Below, in pieces: positions 10,001 through 20,700 of a DNA stretch of 64,000 nucleotides. Below the pieces are notes generated by a model, which had not been told where the DNA came from, made no database searches, and worked only from the letters and a program-made list of their open reading frames with translations. The position numbers and the translations under genes were made by a program. Numbering within the stretch: the first letter of the stretch is position 1; each line of letters starts with the position of its first letter. The stretch lies in NCBI GenBank assembly GCA_015832175.1, contig WJXW01000009.1:1612001-1676000 (forward strand). The letters run 5' to 3'. This DNA is from Paraphaeosphaeria minitans. Taxonomy: Eukaryota > Ascomycota > Dothideomycetes > Pleosporales > Didymosphaeriaceae.

Positions 10001-13000
10001 CTGAAGCCTGGCTGGGGCGACGATTCTGAAAGTCTTCCAATTTCCCCAGTTCTTCGTAGCTTGGGCTCGTTCCGAGACCGGGCGTTGAGGCTGGCGTTGC
10101 GCCTTCCACGTTGCTCTCCCCATTAAGTGCAGCAGGTGGAGGAGCAGCGCTTGGCTTTGGAAAACCGTCGAGCACGTTGGAAGATACGTTAAGCGTCTCC
10201 AAGCGGCGCGCGTACCAGATCTCTGGAGGTAGTCGTCCCAAGTTGTTCTCTCGTACGTCTAGATATTTCAATTCGGCCAAGCGCCCAATTTCAGTCGGCA
10301 GCTCATCCAGCGAATTGCGGGCTACACTCAAGTGCTCCAGTCTGATTAGCCTGCCGATGCTCACCGAGAGTGCACTGAAGTGGTTCTTGTCCAGAATCAG
10401 CTTTGTCAGTCCAGTAATTCTGGGGAACAGCTCCTCGGGCAATGCAGCCAATTTAGCGGAGGCAAGGTTGAGCACAGACAGCGAAGGTACGGACTGGAGC
10501 ATACCGAACCGAGTTAGCGGATTGTGGTTCATGTGCAAGACTCTTATCTTTGGGAAATGGCCTTCGAAGGAGGATATCGAGTTGTGGCCAATCATGAGAT
10601 ATTCCAGTCGCGGCAGCTGAGACATAACATCCATGCTGTTGAGTGCGTTGAACCGAACATCGATCTCCCTCAGGTTGACGAGGTTGCACAGTGACGGCGG
10701 GAAGCTACCGGAGAGCTTGTTGTTCGTGGCCCACAGCCGTTCCAGACAAGTGAGCTGGCCAATCTTTGGCAAACTGCTTATGGAGTTGAAACTGATATCG
10801 AGGTCTACAAGCGTGCGTACGTCGCACAAGAAATCGGGAAATTCGTGGAGTGAATTCGAGCTTAGGTTGAGACTCCTCAACGCCCGATATTGACCAAAAT
10901 AAGCCGGTAATCTCGTTAGTCTGTTGTTGGAGAGCCTCAATCCTTGGAGACTCTGTAGCCTGTACAGTTGCACGTCTTCGAGATCTTTCAAGCGATTGTT
11001 AGATATGTCCAACATGGTCAGACGGCTCGCGAGGCTCAGGCTCGCAGGCAGCCGCCGCGCCTCGTTGCTCGTGTACTTGATCTCTCGGAGGTTGGTGCAC
11101 GCCTGTATGAAATCTTTAGGTACAGCCAGGGACAGATTCCGTGAAAGATTGAGAGATATTATCTCCGTAGCTTTTTGGTAAAGTGCGATGGGTATTGTGA
11201 TCAAGTTGCGTCCCTGTAGATCGATGTGGCTGAACTTTTGCATCTTGGTGAAGCCTGGATCCTTCCCGAGGCTAGAATATCCGCTTAGCTTCGCCGGGAT
11301 AAACGTGAATCGGCACAGATAGCTGTTGTCTTCACGTCCAAGGTCTTCGAGCCGATCCGAACCAGTGTAGCCTGCTTGTTCCAGCAGTCGCTTCTGTATC
11401 AACAAGGGTCGTTCTTTTGCGTCAAGTTGCCGCGATGTATCGTGTTTGCGCATGACGATGTGATAGTTGTTCAGTTCATCTTGTAGCAACGTCTTCTTTC
11501 CCAATATCTGGATGATCTCGGAGACCGTCGTGTTCAGAGTGGCGGAAAGTGTTGCGAAGGTCGAGTCCACTCTGAATATGCGGACGCAATACGTCCTGTT
11601 GCCATCTTCTTCCTTTGACACGGCTTCTGCCTCATCGAGCTCTGCATGTGGGCCACCCCTCCCTTCTTGTGTGACGACACCCCAAGATTCAGGGATGTCC
11701 CACTTCGCATCGTCTTTGGACTCTCTTTCAATATCGTCTGCTCTCAAAGAAGTGGTTGGTACGGTCTCACCGGTCGGCGTGGCCCAGGGCTGATGATGGG
11801 TATTGACGATGCCTTCCATGGATTCCAGGTTGGTATCAAGGAACCACATGGCGTCGTTCTTGGTGGTGTCTGTGCTTGCTTCATTGGGATCTTTTCCAGC
11901 AGGCTGCTGCTGCTCGACGGCAACAGGGGCTGTCTGTTTCCTATGGCCGGGCCTCGGAATTGGAAACCCCCTATGTTTTCCGTTGCCTTCCCGGGCAGCC
12001 TTGTCCTTGGCATTGTCGGTCACCTTTCGGTTTTTGGAACCGAACGGCCCCGCCATTGGGTCGGTTGGCAGGCCCTTGGCGGACTGGATAGACGGCTGCA
12101 GCGAGACTTGGGAGGACGGAAGATCGCGCAGGTTTTCTTGAGGTAGCCGGTCTGGTTTCCCTCTGTTCTTGAGGCGGTCCAGGAAGCCACGTGGGCCCTT
12201 CGCGGTGCTTGGGGACCTTTGCGACGTGGGATCCCTGGACAGTGCACTGTATGCGCTGGGCGTCGGGCTTGGTGGGCGCGGGACCAAGTTGGTCTTGGAC
12301 GCAAACTGCTGCTGTTGGTCTTGCCGGATGCTGTAAGTGGATTCTTCGCGACTGGTGGCAGGCCGTATGGGGTAGGGTTGGCTGATCGCAACCCGTCCCG
12401 GGTTCTCGGACGACTTGTTGTCTTCCTTGCTCCGGTTGTGACGGTGTCCCGGAAACTTCAGCTTGTGGTGGTGATGGGAGCCTTTGTTGGACTTGATGGA
12501 TTGCTGGTCAGCCGAGGGACGGTTGTTTTCGCCTTGCGATGAGAGGTCCTGCTCGTTAAGGTCAGTTGCCATAATCGGGTGCGGTCGCGACTGCCTGGTT
12601 GCAATGAGGCTATCACGGGACAGGTGCGCTGAGCGTCACTGCCCTGGCCTGGCCTGGCCTGCCCGCTCTAGCCCTCACAACAACACGCAAGCTGCCCGAC
12701 CCCACGACCCTGCGGAGCTCACCTTGTAGTCCTGATACTCCCACGGCGTCACTTCCGACGAAGGCAAGGGCGTCCGCGGCCGCGAGCCAACAGGCGAATT
12801 GGGGCGACTATTGAAGCTGCTCCCAAGGGTGTTGTTCTGCGAATTTGCGCGATTCCGCCCTGCGCGGAGCGACTGCGACTCGGTCACATACGGCGCGGGC
12901 AGGCTCGTATCCGAATTCTGGCGTGAATCCTGGGGGAAATCTTCACCGAAAACATTCTGCAGGCGCTTGTGGTACCCGGCGCGGGTTCCGCTCGACTTGG

Positions 13001-13922
13001 AGCCCGTACTGCTCACCGTGGTGGCGCTCGCCATGGACGGCCGCCTGTCGTCTCTCGGAAAGGCTATGCCGTCATCTTGACTTCCGGGACGCGTCGGTCT
13101 CGGCGACAGCTGGGCAATGTCCTCGTTGGAGTCGTTGAAAAAGCTGCCCCAAACGCTGGCAGCCATGGACGAACCATTGGCTCCCGCCGAAGCCCACGGC
13201 GGCGTCGGCGAGGTGGCGGTGGCGGTGGGCGGGTTGCGCGATATGGAGGGTATCCGGGCTCCCGACGTCTCCAGCACAGCCAGCTGTTTTCGGTGGTCTC
13301 GGAAGTCACGGTAGTCGGTCGTAAGCGGACTGTCCCACGTCGACGTCTTTCGGGGTTTGTGGCCAGGGTCCTTGGGGGGAGGAGCTGGGGGAAGGGTGCC
13401 CGGTGAGATCTCAGACTCCTTTTCTATCCTGCAACAAGGTTAGCTGAGTCAAGTTGACCAATGGCTGGTGGTGAGACGGGCGAAGCGAGGCTGGCGCAGC
13501 TACCCACGGCGCCTCACACCATATGGCACACATGTTGAAAAGAAAGACGGCTCTCCCGTACGCGCAGCGGCGTGGATGGCATGGGATGGCGCGGTGGGGC
13601 GGGTGGCGGGCAGGTTGTTGCGCTGCGAGACACCACACGGCGAGCAGGGCGCGCTCGGCGCATGTTTTGGAGGCGCACGGAGCGCGCAGCTCGCCGGCCG
13701 CCACCCGCACCGCATCGTCCCATCTGCGACCGGACAGAAGGTCGGGGTGGAGGATGACACGTACTGAAAGTTGGGATCCTTGGAGGTCTGCACGGTGACG
13801 GGAGTTCCGCGCAGAGAACCGCGCCCGCCGAAAGGTCGCACCGTTTCGTTGGACCGGACGGATTGCCAGCTCGCGGAGCTCTCGGTAGACCCATGGCGAC
13901 CTATCGTCTCGTTCCTCGTCAT
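7015..13922 (-). CDS. Adenylate cyclase (class III, fungal multidomain type)
   Basis: Makes cAMP from ATP, the hub of fungal cAMP/PKA signalling, and corresponds to Neurospora cr-1, Magnaporthe MAC1 and yeast CYR1. Exons 13922-13765, 13428-12723, 12590-7236 and 7182-7015 give 2128 aa. Order: disordered Ser/Pro-rich N-terminus (1-610) with a short His run in SHHHHKLKFPG; Ras-association-type region (about 619-700, YCVRIFRVDSTFATL); about 20 leucine-rich repeats (740-1390, interrupted by a Ser-rich insert); PP2C-like domain (about 1430-1700); class III cyclase catalytic domain (about 1748-1970) with VFTDIKSSTLLWE and KTEGDAFMVAF, which carry the metal-binding Asp residues; and a C-terminal tail ending LTELQQFKDEAASQFASA. 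The last 53-base intron (7183-7235) reads through in frame, so an unspliced model would be wrongly extended. The junction at 12590/12723 is the least certain. It sits alone, tail to tail with the CorA gene. Confidence 0.95.
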
Positions 13923-14097
13923 GGTCGGGCTGCACCGGGCGGGAAGCTGGCGACGTGCGGGCGCGGGCGGGCTGGTTCGAGGGAGGGCTGCAGCCGCAGA
14001 AGATGGTCTAGGACGGATGCTTCATCGAGGCCAGGCACACGGTCGGCTGCACATGGGTGGGTTCGGCGCAGACGCGCGAGCAGAGAGATGTGCCGGG

Positions 14098-14205
14098 GAG
14101 CGGACAGCGGGGAGCGGGCAACGGGCAACGGACAGTGGGCAGCGGGCAGGGTGCAGCATGCAGGGTGCAGCGTGCAGGGAGCAGCGTGCAGCACCGGAGC
14201 AGGCA
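14098..14205 (+). repeat. Degenerate minisatellite of GGGCAACGGACAGT and GGTGCAGC units
   Basis: Consecutive imperfect units of 7-14 bases (variants of GAGCGGACAGCGGG, then GTGCAGCATGCAGG) lie upstream of adenylate cyclase exon 1. Units vary, so it is an old or fast-diverging tandem block. Confidence 0.7.
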
Positions 14206-14220
14206 GAGGGGCGCGATGCA

Positions 14221-14268
14221 GATGGTGGTGGTGGTGATGGTGGTGGTGGTGGTGGTGTTGGTGGTGTT
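14221..14268 (+). repeat. GGT/GAT trinucleotide tract
   Basis: About sixteen GGT units with occasional GAT and GTT interruptions, upstream of the adenylate cyclase gene. Runs of GG at 3-base spacing could form a G-quadruplex on the plus strand. Confidence 0.85.
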
Positions 14269-14822
14269 GGCTGTGGGTGACGATGAGGAGTTGCAGACGG
14301 GCTCCACCACGACAAGATGCTCGCCCGCTCACGGCCCTTCAGCCGCCACCTGCTGGTTGCCGGGAGTCCAAGCAGCCACGCTCGGCGCAACAAGGCCCAG
14401 AACGGCGCATCATGGAAAGCGAGCCCCGCGACCGTGTCCACAGTCTGGCGCACTCGTTGTGAATTGTCGACCATGGATAAGACCCGGAGCCCGCGGCGTG
14501 CGACGCTCACCGCCATGGCAACGGCTTCGAGCGTTGGAGCGTTGGAGCGTTGAAGCGTCCCATTCCCGCCGTGTCTGCCCAAGATGCAAGGTGGGTCCAT
14601 GGCTGGCCGCGGCTGGGCTGGCTGCTTACTGTGTAGAGAGCTGCAGGTCATGTTCAGCGTTGGGACCAGCGCTCGTCGCAGCATGCGAACAGCCCCGGCA
14701 TCCCCCCGCCTTGTGTTGAGCCACCATGTGGCGCGCCCTGCACGCTCGAGCCCAACCCAGAACCCAAAGCTCGAGCGCTCGTCCAGCGGGCAGGGAAGCG
14801 GATTCGCATGCACCTTCGTCCA

Positions 14823-14837
14823 CGACAACAACAACAA

Positions 14838-14869
<32 letters not shown>

Positions 14870-14887
14870 AAAGCAAAAGCAAAAGCG
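14823..14887 (+). repeat. CAA/CAG trinucleotide tract followed by CAAAAG hexamers
   Basis: Five ACA units, nine or more GCA units, then three GCAAAA units in a row, between NAF1 and adenylate cyclase. It is not in a supported coding frame. Confidence 0.85.
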
Positions 14888-15125
14888 TCCGACTAGAATA
14901 CAACACGTCGCCACATTGATATCTGACACTACCATGTTCCGCCAGCATAATACTACAAGACCGGACCGAGCAAGGAGAAACCCTGACCCGAGCTGCTGCT
15001 ACTCCTACCACTACTACGAAAAGCACGTCGGCCTGCATCTGCCACCCACCCATTCATCCATCATCCATCGTCCATCATCCTCATGCTTTCCCAGCCGGCA
15101 TGCTCCCTCGTAGCACCACACCACC

Positions 15126-17900
15126 TCACCGCCCAGACGACTGTCCCAGGGCACGCAGGATGTCTTGTATCGACGGCGTGGCCTGCGTCGCCTGCTGCTG
15201 CGGGTTATGGTGCTGCAGCCGGGGATCGGCCGGGGGGGGAGGCTGCGGCGGCTGCTGATACGGTTGGTATCCATAGCCGTACTGAGCTTGCGGTTGTTGC
15301 TGATGTTGCTGATGTTGCTGATGCTGTTGCTGTTGCTGCTGCTGCTGCTGCTGTGGTTGGGCATACTGCGTGTACGCCGGAGCTTGTGCCTGGGCCTGCG
15401 GGGGAGGGGGAGGTGGCGCTGCGGGCTGGCCGCCTTGTGCCTGTGCCTGCTGCATGTAGGCTGCGATTTGCAACCACTGTGCCCATGCTTGGGCTTGGTT
15501 GGCTTGGGGCTGCGCCGGTGGAGCGGGAGGGGGGACCGCCGCAGCTTGCTGAGGGAACAGGCCGGGGTTGACGTAGTAATTGGCCGGTGCTTGCGCCAGA
15601 GGCGGCGCTGGGGTTTGGACATATGAGTTTGGTGGCGCAGGCGCAGGCGCTGGAGCGGGAGCGGGAGCGGGGGCCGAGTTCCAACCACTGTGGCTCTGTG
15701 CTTGATTGCTAGCATAGGCGGTAGCATTCGCGGCGGCCGGTGGTTGGGATGATCCTCGACGTTCCTGTTCGCGCTGGCGTTCTTGCTCTCTTCGCTCGCG
15801 TTCGCGCTCGCGACGATTCCGCTTCTTGTTTCTCTTCTTTCCTCCGCGTGGAGACGGGCCCACGTCATGCTGTGGTGGAGATCCTGCAGGTGAGAACTGC
15901 GCTCTGAAGTTAGGTCGAACTTCCTGCTGCGGTGGTAGCGGAGTTCTGCGAGGGTGTTCTTCTTGTCGGGTAGGTCGTTCGGGCGATCCTCCAAAGGGAC
16001 GACCCCCGCGGTCGGCTCGATCGCCTCTACCACCACCTCTCCCCTGGCCTCCCCTGTCGCCCCTGTCGCCGCCTCGCTGGCCTCCCATTCCACCACGATC
16101 GCTTCTGTCGCCTCGAAGGCCTCCGCCCATACCGCCTCTGTCGCCGCGGCCTCCGCCACCTCTGCCGCGAAATCCCCGCCCGCGGTCCATCCAGCCACCG
16201 CGACCAGCACGCATCATGCCCCGTCTAACATGACTGCGATCCTCAAGCGGCGCGCCAGCACCGACAATGTCTTCGAAACGGTCTGGTCGAGCAAGCGGCT
16301 TATACATGCCGAGGTCTTCGTCCTCATCATCGCTATACTTTAGGCCTCCACCAGTGTAGGCGGAGGGGTTAGGCGGCGAGCGTTCGCGGTAGCTACTCAA
16401 GTCAGTAGGTTAGAATGATATGGTAGGATTGACGCACGCTGAAGGGCCGGTGGGAGGATTGAAAGGAGTCTCTTCGGCGCCTTGTGTTCGCGCCTTTTTC
16501 TGCTGCTTCAGGTTACGTTTGTGTTCAGCTTCCTGCTCATCGTCAGAAAACTCTTGCACCTTGGCTTCTTCGTCATATTGGCCAGAGGCGTCGGTGTGCT
16601 TCTGGGCTCGTAGAGGTTCGGTGTACACGAAGGTCGAGTGTTCGTCAACATAATAGATGAGTGTGTCCTTTGTAATGTTCAAGGTCTCAATCTCGGCCGC
16701 ATCTGCGAAGCCAACAGAGTATCTAGGGTCCTGGACACGGCCGATGGTCTCAGAAACCTGGCCAATGACCGTACGATTGCCTAAGCACAAAGCAGACCCG
16801 GCCTCTAGCACATGATAGTCTCCGGATGTGTTGGCCTTGATGACGACCACATTGTCAACGATGGACTCAACTGTGCCAACTTCTGTGATCTTTGTGTCAT
16901 CCTTTATTTTGATGTCTGGTTTGACGTATGTTTCATCCAGCTCATTCTGAGTGCGGACCTTGGTAGTCTTGCTTGCGCTAGGGTCGTCCTCGTCGGGGTC
17001 AGCCTCCATCAGGCGCTTGGCCATCTCCGCTGGGGAGAGCAGCTCGCCATCGTCAGAGGCCTCGCCGTCTTCATCGGAGCTGGAATCATCACTAGACGAG
17101 TCGGACGAGCTTGAGCTCGAGGCCTGCGAATCGAGCTCCCACTCGGCATCCTTGTTGTTCCTGTTTGCTGCAGCGGCCTCGAGGAACTCGGCCTTGGCGT
17201 CGTCCTCGGGCTGTGCGTCTGCGGTGTCCTCGTTTGCTATGGCGGCAGTGATTGCATCAACAAGGTGGGCGTCGTCATCATCGGGGGCTTCGACAGGGGG
17301 CGAAGATGCTTTGCGCTTGAGGTTCTTGGGGGCCTCTCCGTCTGGGATGAGGGCAGCAGCGGCGGAGGCTTCGGCGCCGTCTGCAGGTTGTGAGAAGGGC
17401 GAGAGCAGGCCAGGTTGCGATAGCTTACTCTCCAGCTGGGGCGCATCGCCTACAGGCGGCTGCTGCTGCTGGGCAACGGGGGCGTGTGGGTTCGCTTCCG
17501 AGTAGAAGTTCTCCTCGTCGGACAGCTCGCCGTCCTCGGAACCGCCATCCTTGTGCACGGGAGGCTGCTGCTGCTGCGGCTGCTGCTGCTGCTGCTGATG
17601 GTCGTGGTGGTGGGCAGCGGGCTCGCCCCAGAGGCCGAAGCCTGGGATCTGAGCACCTGCTGCGCTAACCGGCTCTGTCGGCGGCGCGTCTCCCATGCTG
17701 TCCAGGCCGCCTTTGAGAGGGGCATCCTGGAGGGGCACCGCGGCCTGCGCATTGTCGGCGGCTGAGTTCTCGTAGAAGTCGTCGTCGAGATCATCGACAG
17801 GCGAGCCGGGCGCGTCGTCAAGACTCCCGCTGCCAGGTGCGTCCGCGTCCGCGTCCCCGTCCAGCCGCGCCTTTTTGGCGGGCGGTGCAAAGTCTGCCAT
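15126..17900 (-). CDS. NAF1: NAF1: H/ACA snoRNP assembly factor
   Basis: Assembly factor for box H/ACA small nucleolar ribonucleoproteins, a nuclear Gar1 homologue that is replaced by Gar1 in the mature particle. Exons 17900-16438 and 16395-15126 give 910 aa; the intron is 42 bases with a CTGAC branch site near its end. The Gar1/Naf1 beta-barrel lies at about residues 335-420 (EVGTVESIVDNVVVIKANTSG, then GQVSETIGRVQDPRYSVGF), preceded by a Ser/Asp-rich acidic stretch. After the intron come RGG/GRG-box repeats and a Gln/Pro/Ala-rich low-complexity tail with a long Gln run. The start MADFAPPAKKARLD is chosen over an in-frame upstream extension for its good initiation context and basic nuclear signal. 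Most of the protein outside the barrel is disordered. It is divergent from ALG9 across 342 bases. Confidence 0.92.
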
Positions 17901-18242
17901 GCTGAGCGCGCAGATTGTATGTTCCTTGCAGCGAGCAGCTCTTTGGTTGTGCACTGACAGCGACGGCACCAGTCTCAGGTGCAGATATGAATGATCGCTG
18001 AAAAGGGAGGGCGCCGCGCCTGCTTTCTAAAGAAAGAGCGACCTGGCCTGTGCACCGCCGCTTCTTGGCGTTTCAACCCTACCGCACCCTGGGTAACTAG
18101 CAGGTATACCACCCTTCACCACCACCGCCTTGGTCATCCTGCGCCGCCGGACGTCCGCTGCAACTTGTGTCCTGCAGCATCGCACATTGCAATCCTTGAA
18201 TGTTTCCTATGTGTTCCGTCACACATCTTCCCTGCCTCTGAC
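17901..18242. promoter_or_regulatory. Divergent promoter region of NAF1 and ALG9
   Basis: 342 bases separate the two opposing start codons, so both promoters must lie here or overlap. No clear TATA box is seen; it is a CT-rich, TATA-less promoter as is common for fungal housekeeping genes. Confidence 0.5.
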
Positions 18243-20124
18243 ATGCCACCTGCCGCGAAATCTGCTGCCACAGCACCTCCCTCTTCGGCCCCTGAACAGC
18301 GACCACCACCGCAACTCAAGTCAAAGGTCGCATTCTCAATCTTCTTCGCCGCCAACCTTGTTGCTGCCATCTTCTCGCCAATCCAGGACTGCGACGAAGT
18401 CTTCAACTACTGGGAACCCACGCATTACCTCAACCATGGCCATGGCTTGCAAACCTGGGAATACTCACCCCAGTATGCAATCCGAAGCTGGGCGTACACA
18501 GGCATGCATGCCGCTGTCATCGAAATTGGGCGTCTGCTGCCATTCCTGAAGAACAAGACCTCCCAATTTTATTTTCTTCGCATTGTTCTCGGTTTCGTCT
18601 GCGCTTCCTGCGAGACCAGGTTGTTTTCCGTCATGTCCAAGAATTTGAATCCGCGCGTCGCCATCTTCTTCCTCATGGCCATGGTGTCCAGTCCAGGCAT
18701 GTATCATGCCTCGATAGCATATTTGCCTTCCAGCTTCGCCATGTACACCACCATGCTCGGCTTCTCGGCCTTCATGAACTGGACCGGTGGTGTGCGGACA
18801 GCTCAGGGTATCTTTTGGTTTGCAGTGGGCACCCTGCTCGGATGGCCATTCGCCGGTGCTCTTGTGTTACCCTTCGTCTCCGAGGAGCTATTTCTGGCAG
18901 TCACTACTGGACAGGTTGTTCCCTGCATCAAGAGACTGCTCGATGGTACATTTCGATCTCTTCTCATCTTGGTGCGTACTTCAAGCCACAATAGTACTAC
19001 TATGCTGACTTGCTGCAACAACAGCTGACTCAAGTCGTCATCGACACGTACTTCTACAGGAAGCTCGTATTTGTGCCACTAAACATCGTCCTCTACAATG
19101 TCTTTAGCGGCGGGGGTAGAGGTCCTGATATCTACGGTACTGAGCCGTGGCACTTCTACATCCGAAACCTGGCCCTCAATTTCAACATTTGGTTCTTTCT
19201 AGCCATGGCCGCTCTTCCTCTACTTTTGCTTCAGCACTTCGCCTCGAGGCAAATCTTCTCTCATCAAGCGCTACTGCGCGGTGTCACATTTCTTAGCCCT
19301 TTCTACCTGTGGCTTGCGATATTCACACTGCAGCCGCACAAAGAAGAAAGATTCATGTATCCAGCTTATCCTGCGCTGGTCTTGAATGCAGCGACATCGT
19401 TGCACATGATCCTCGCGAAGTTTGGATCCACGGATCCGAAGAGTCTATTTAGCAGAATACCGGCTTCAGTGAAGCTCCTTGTTGTCAGCGCATTCGTTCT
19501 AACAACCTTCAACATTGGTGTATTCCGAACAATTGGCACCATGACAGCATACTCCGCTCCTCTTAGTGTATACAGGCCCCTCCAGCAGCAAAGCTTCGCA
19601 CAGCAACGCGGTTTCATTTGCTTGGGCAAGGAGTGGTATCGCTTTCCATCATCATATCTCCTTCCAGAGGACACACGTCCTCGATTTATCAAGAGCGAGT
19701 TCTCTGGTCTGCTACCGGGTGAATTCAGTGAGCACAGATCGGGCTACGCAACTTTCGACGGCACATACATGATGCCGACAGGCATGAACGACGAGAACAT
19801 CGAAGACTTTGGAAAATACGTAAGTCCTTGGTCAACCATTGCTTCTCTCACGTTTTCGCATTCGCTGATGATGCTGGATAGACTCACGTTGACAACTGTA
19901 ACTACCTGGTCGACTCGCGCATTGCGAGCATGCCAGCCACTGAAAAGGAACCCGATTTCCTATCGGACACGAATGTCTGGGAGAAGGTCGCCTGCCAGAG
20001 TTTCCTGGATGCAAGTAGCACGTCAGTAATTGGCCGTCTGGTATGGGTACCGAGCTGGCCATTCATACCAGTGCGCTTCCGTAGGACGTGGGGTGAATAC
20101 TGCCTTTTGCGCCGCAAAGACTGA
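18243..20124 (+). CDS. ALG9: ALG9 alpha-1,2-mannosyltransferase (GT22)
   Basis: ER membrane mannosyltransferase that adds alpha-1,2-linked mannose from dolichol-phosphate mannose to the lipid-linked N-glycan precursor. Exons 18243-18971, 19025-19819 and 19882-20124 give 588 aa, the usual ALG9 length. The first luminal loop carries the GT22 acidic motif in QDCDEVFNYWEPTHYL. Many hydrophobic segments follow, as does the PHKEERFMYP motif, characteristic of the family (HKEERF). Near the end THVDNCNYLVDS is the ALG9-specific luminal motif. All three junctions are phase 0 with standard signals. ALG12, GPI10 and SMP3 belong to the same family, but the C-terminal VDNCNYLVD element points to ALG9. It is divergent from NAF1. 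Confidence 0.95.
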
Positions 20125-20700
20125 TTGTGTCGCATTATCGCATCGTTATACCAAGGGTGTCTTGCCGGCCGGTCCGCCTTATCAACGTATGGTGCGGTTC
20201 CGCACCTAAGGCGCCACGCACATTACCTCATAGAGCCGCTGCGCAGCTATTTCACGACTAGAGTCTGGCAACTTGGGAAGCCCACTAGCACGCGGCGCAT
20301 GGGCCTGGTAGGTTAATACGACGTCCTGCTCCGGCGGACAATCGAAGTGCTGCAATAACGGTCCCGTAGGGTAGACTAAGCTCAGACGGGTAGTTCAATC
20401 CCGAATATACTGGTGTTGTTCCCTTTCTTTGCGGGGACCCCACATTTGATATCTTCTGACCAACAAGAAACGCTGATCTGCTAGCAAACCATCTATCGGC
20501 TATCGTTATATGGTAACTACTGCTAGCGATGATGTGCGCTGTGTAGGTTCCGCTCACTTTACGACATCCCACTTGCACCATCTCTTGTCGCTCAACCTAC
20601 AGCTTCCGAACATAACTATTCTAACAAAGCATAGGTCATGACGTGAAGCTATAAACTATAACAACCATCTGCGGCAGACTTTCCTACACCTTGTCGCGTC
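20125..20700. other. Intergenic region between ALG9 and the DUF3445 gene
   Basis: No coding sequence. A TATAAA element at 20650-20655 lies 46 bases before the next start codon. A GTTCAATCC word near 20391 resembles a tRNA B box, but no tRNA arm pairing could be built around it. Confidence 0.5.
20650..20655 (+). promoter_or_regulatory. TATA box candidate of the DUF3445 gene
   Basis: TATAAA lies 46 bases before the start codon at 20701. This would imply a very short leader. Confidence 0.35.

Larger units (their letters stand above)
13923..15125. other. 5' region of adenylate cyclase and 3' flank of NAF1, low complexity
   Basis: No gene supported. It contains short tandem blocks of GGGCAACGGACAGC and GGTGCAGCATGCA type (about 14098-14200), a GGT trinucleotide tract and a CAA/CAG/CAAAAG tract, listed separately. 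On the minus strand these would be part of the long upstream leader or promoter of the adenylate cyclase gene. Confidence 0.55.

Noticed and set aside
12573..12590. Adenylate cyclase starting at the ATG at 12572 instead of 13922
   Set aside because: Exons at 12723-13428 and 13765-13922 splice in frame into this one and carry a Ser/Pro-rich N-terminus typical of fungal cyclases; the short start is therefore less likely.
20380..20410. GTTCAATCC as a tRNA B box
   Set aside because: No complementary arms around it and no A box at the right distance.
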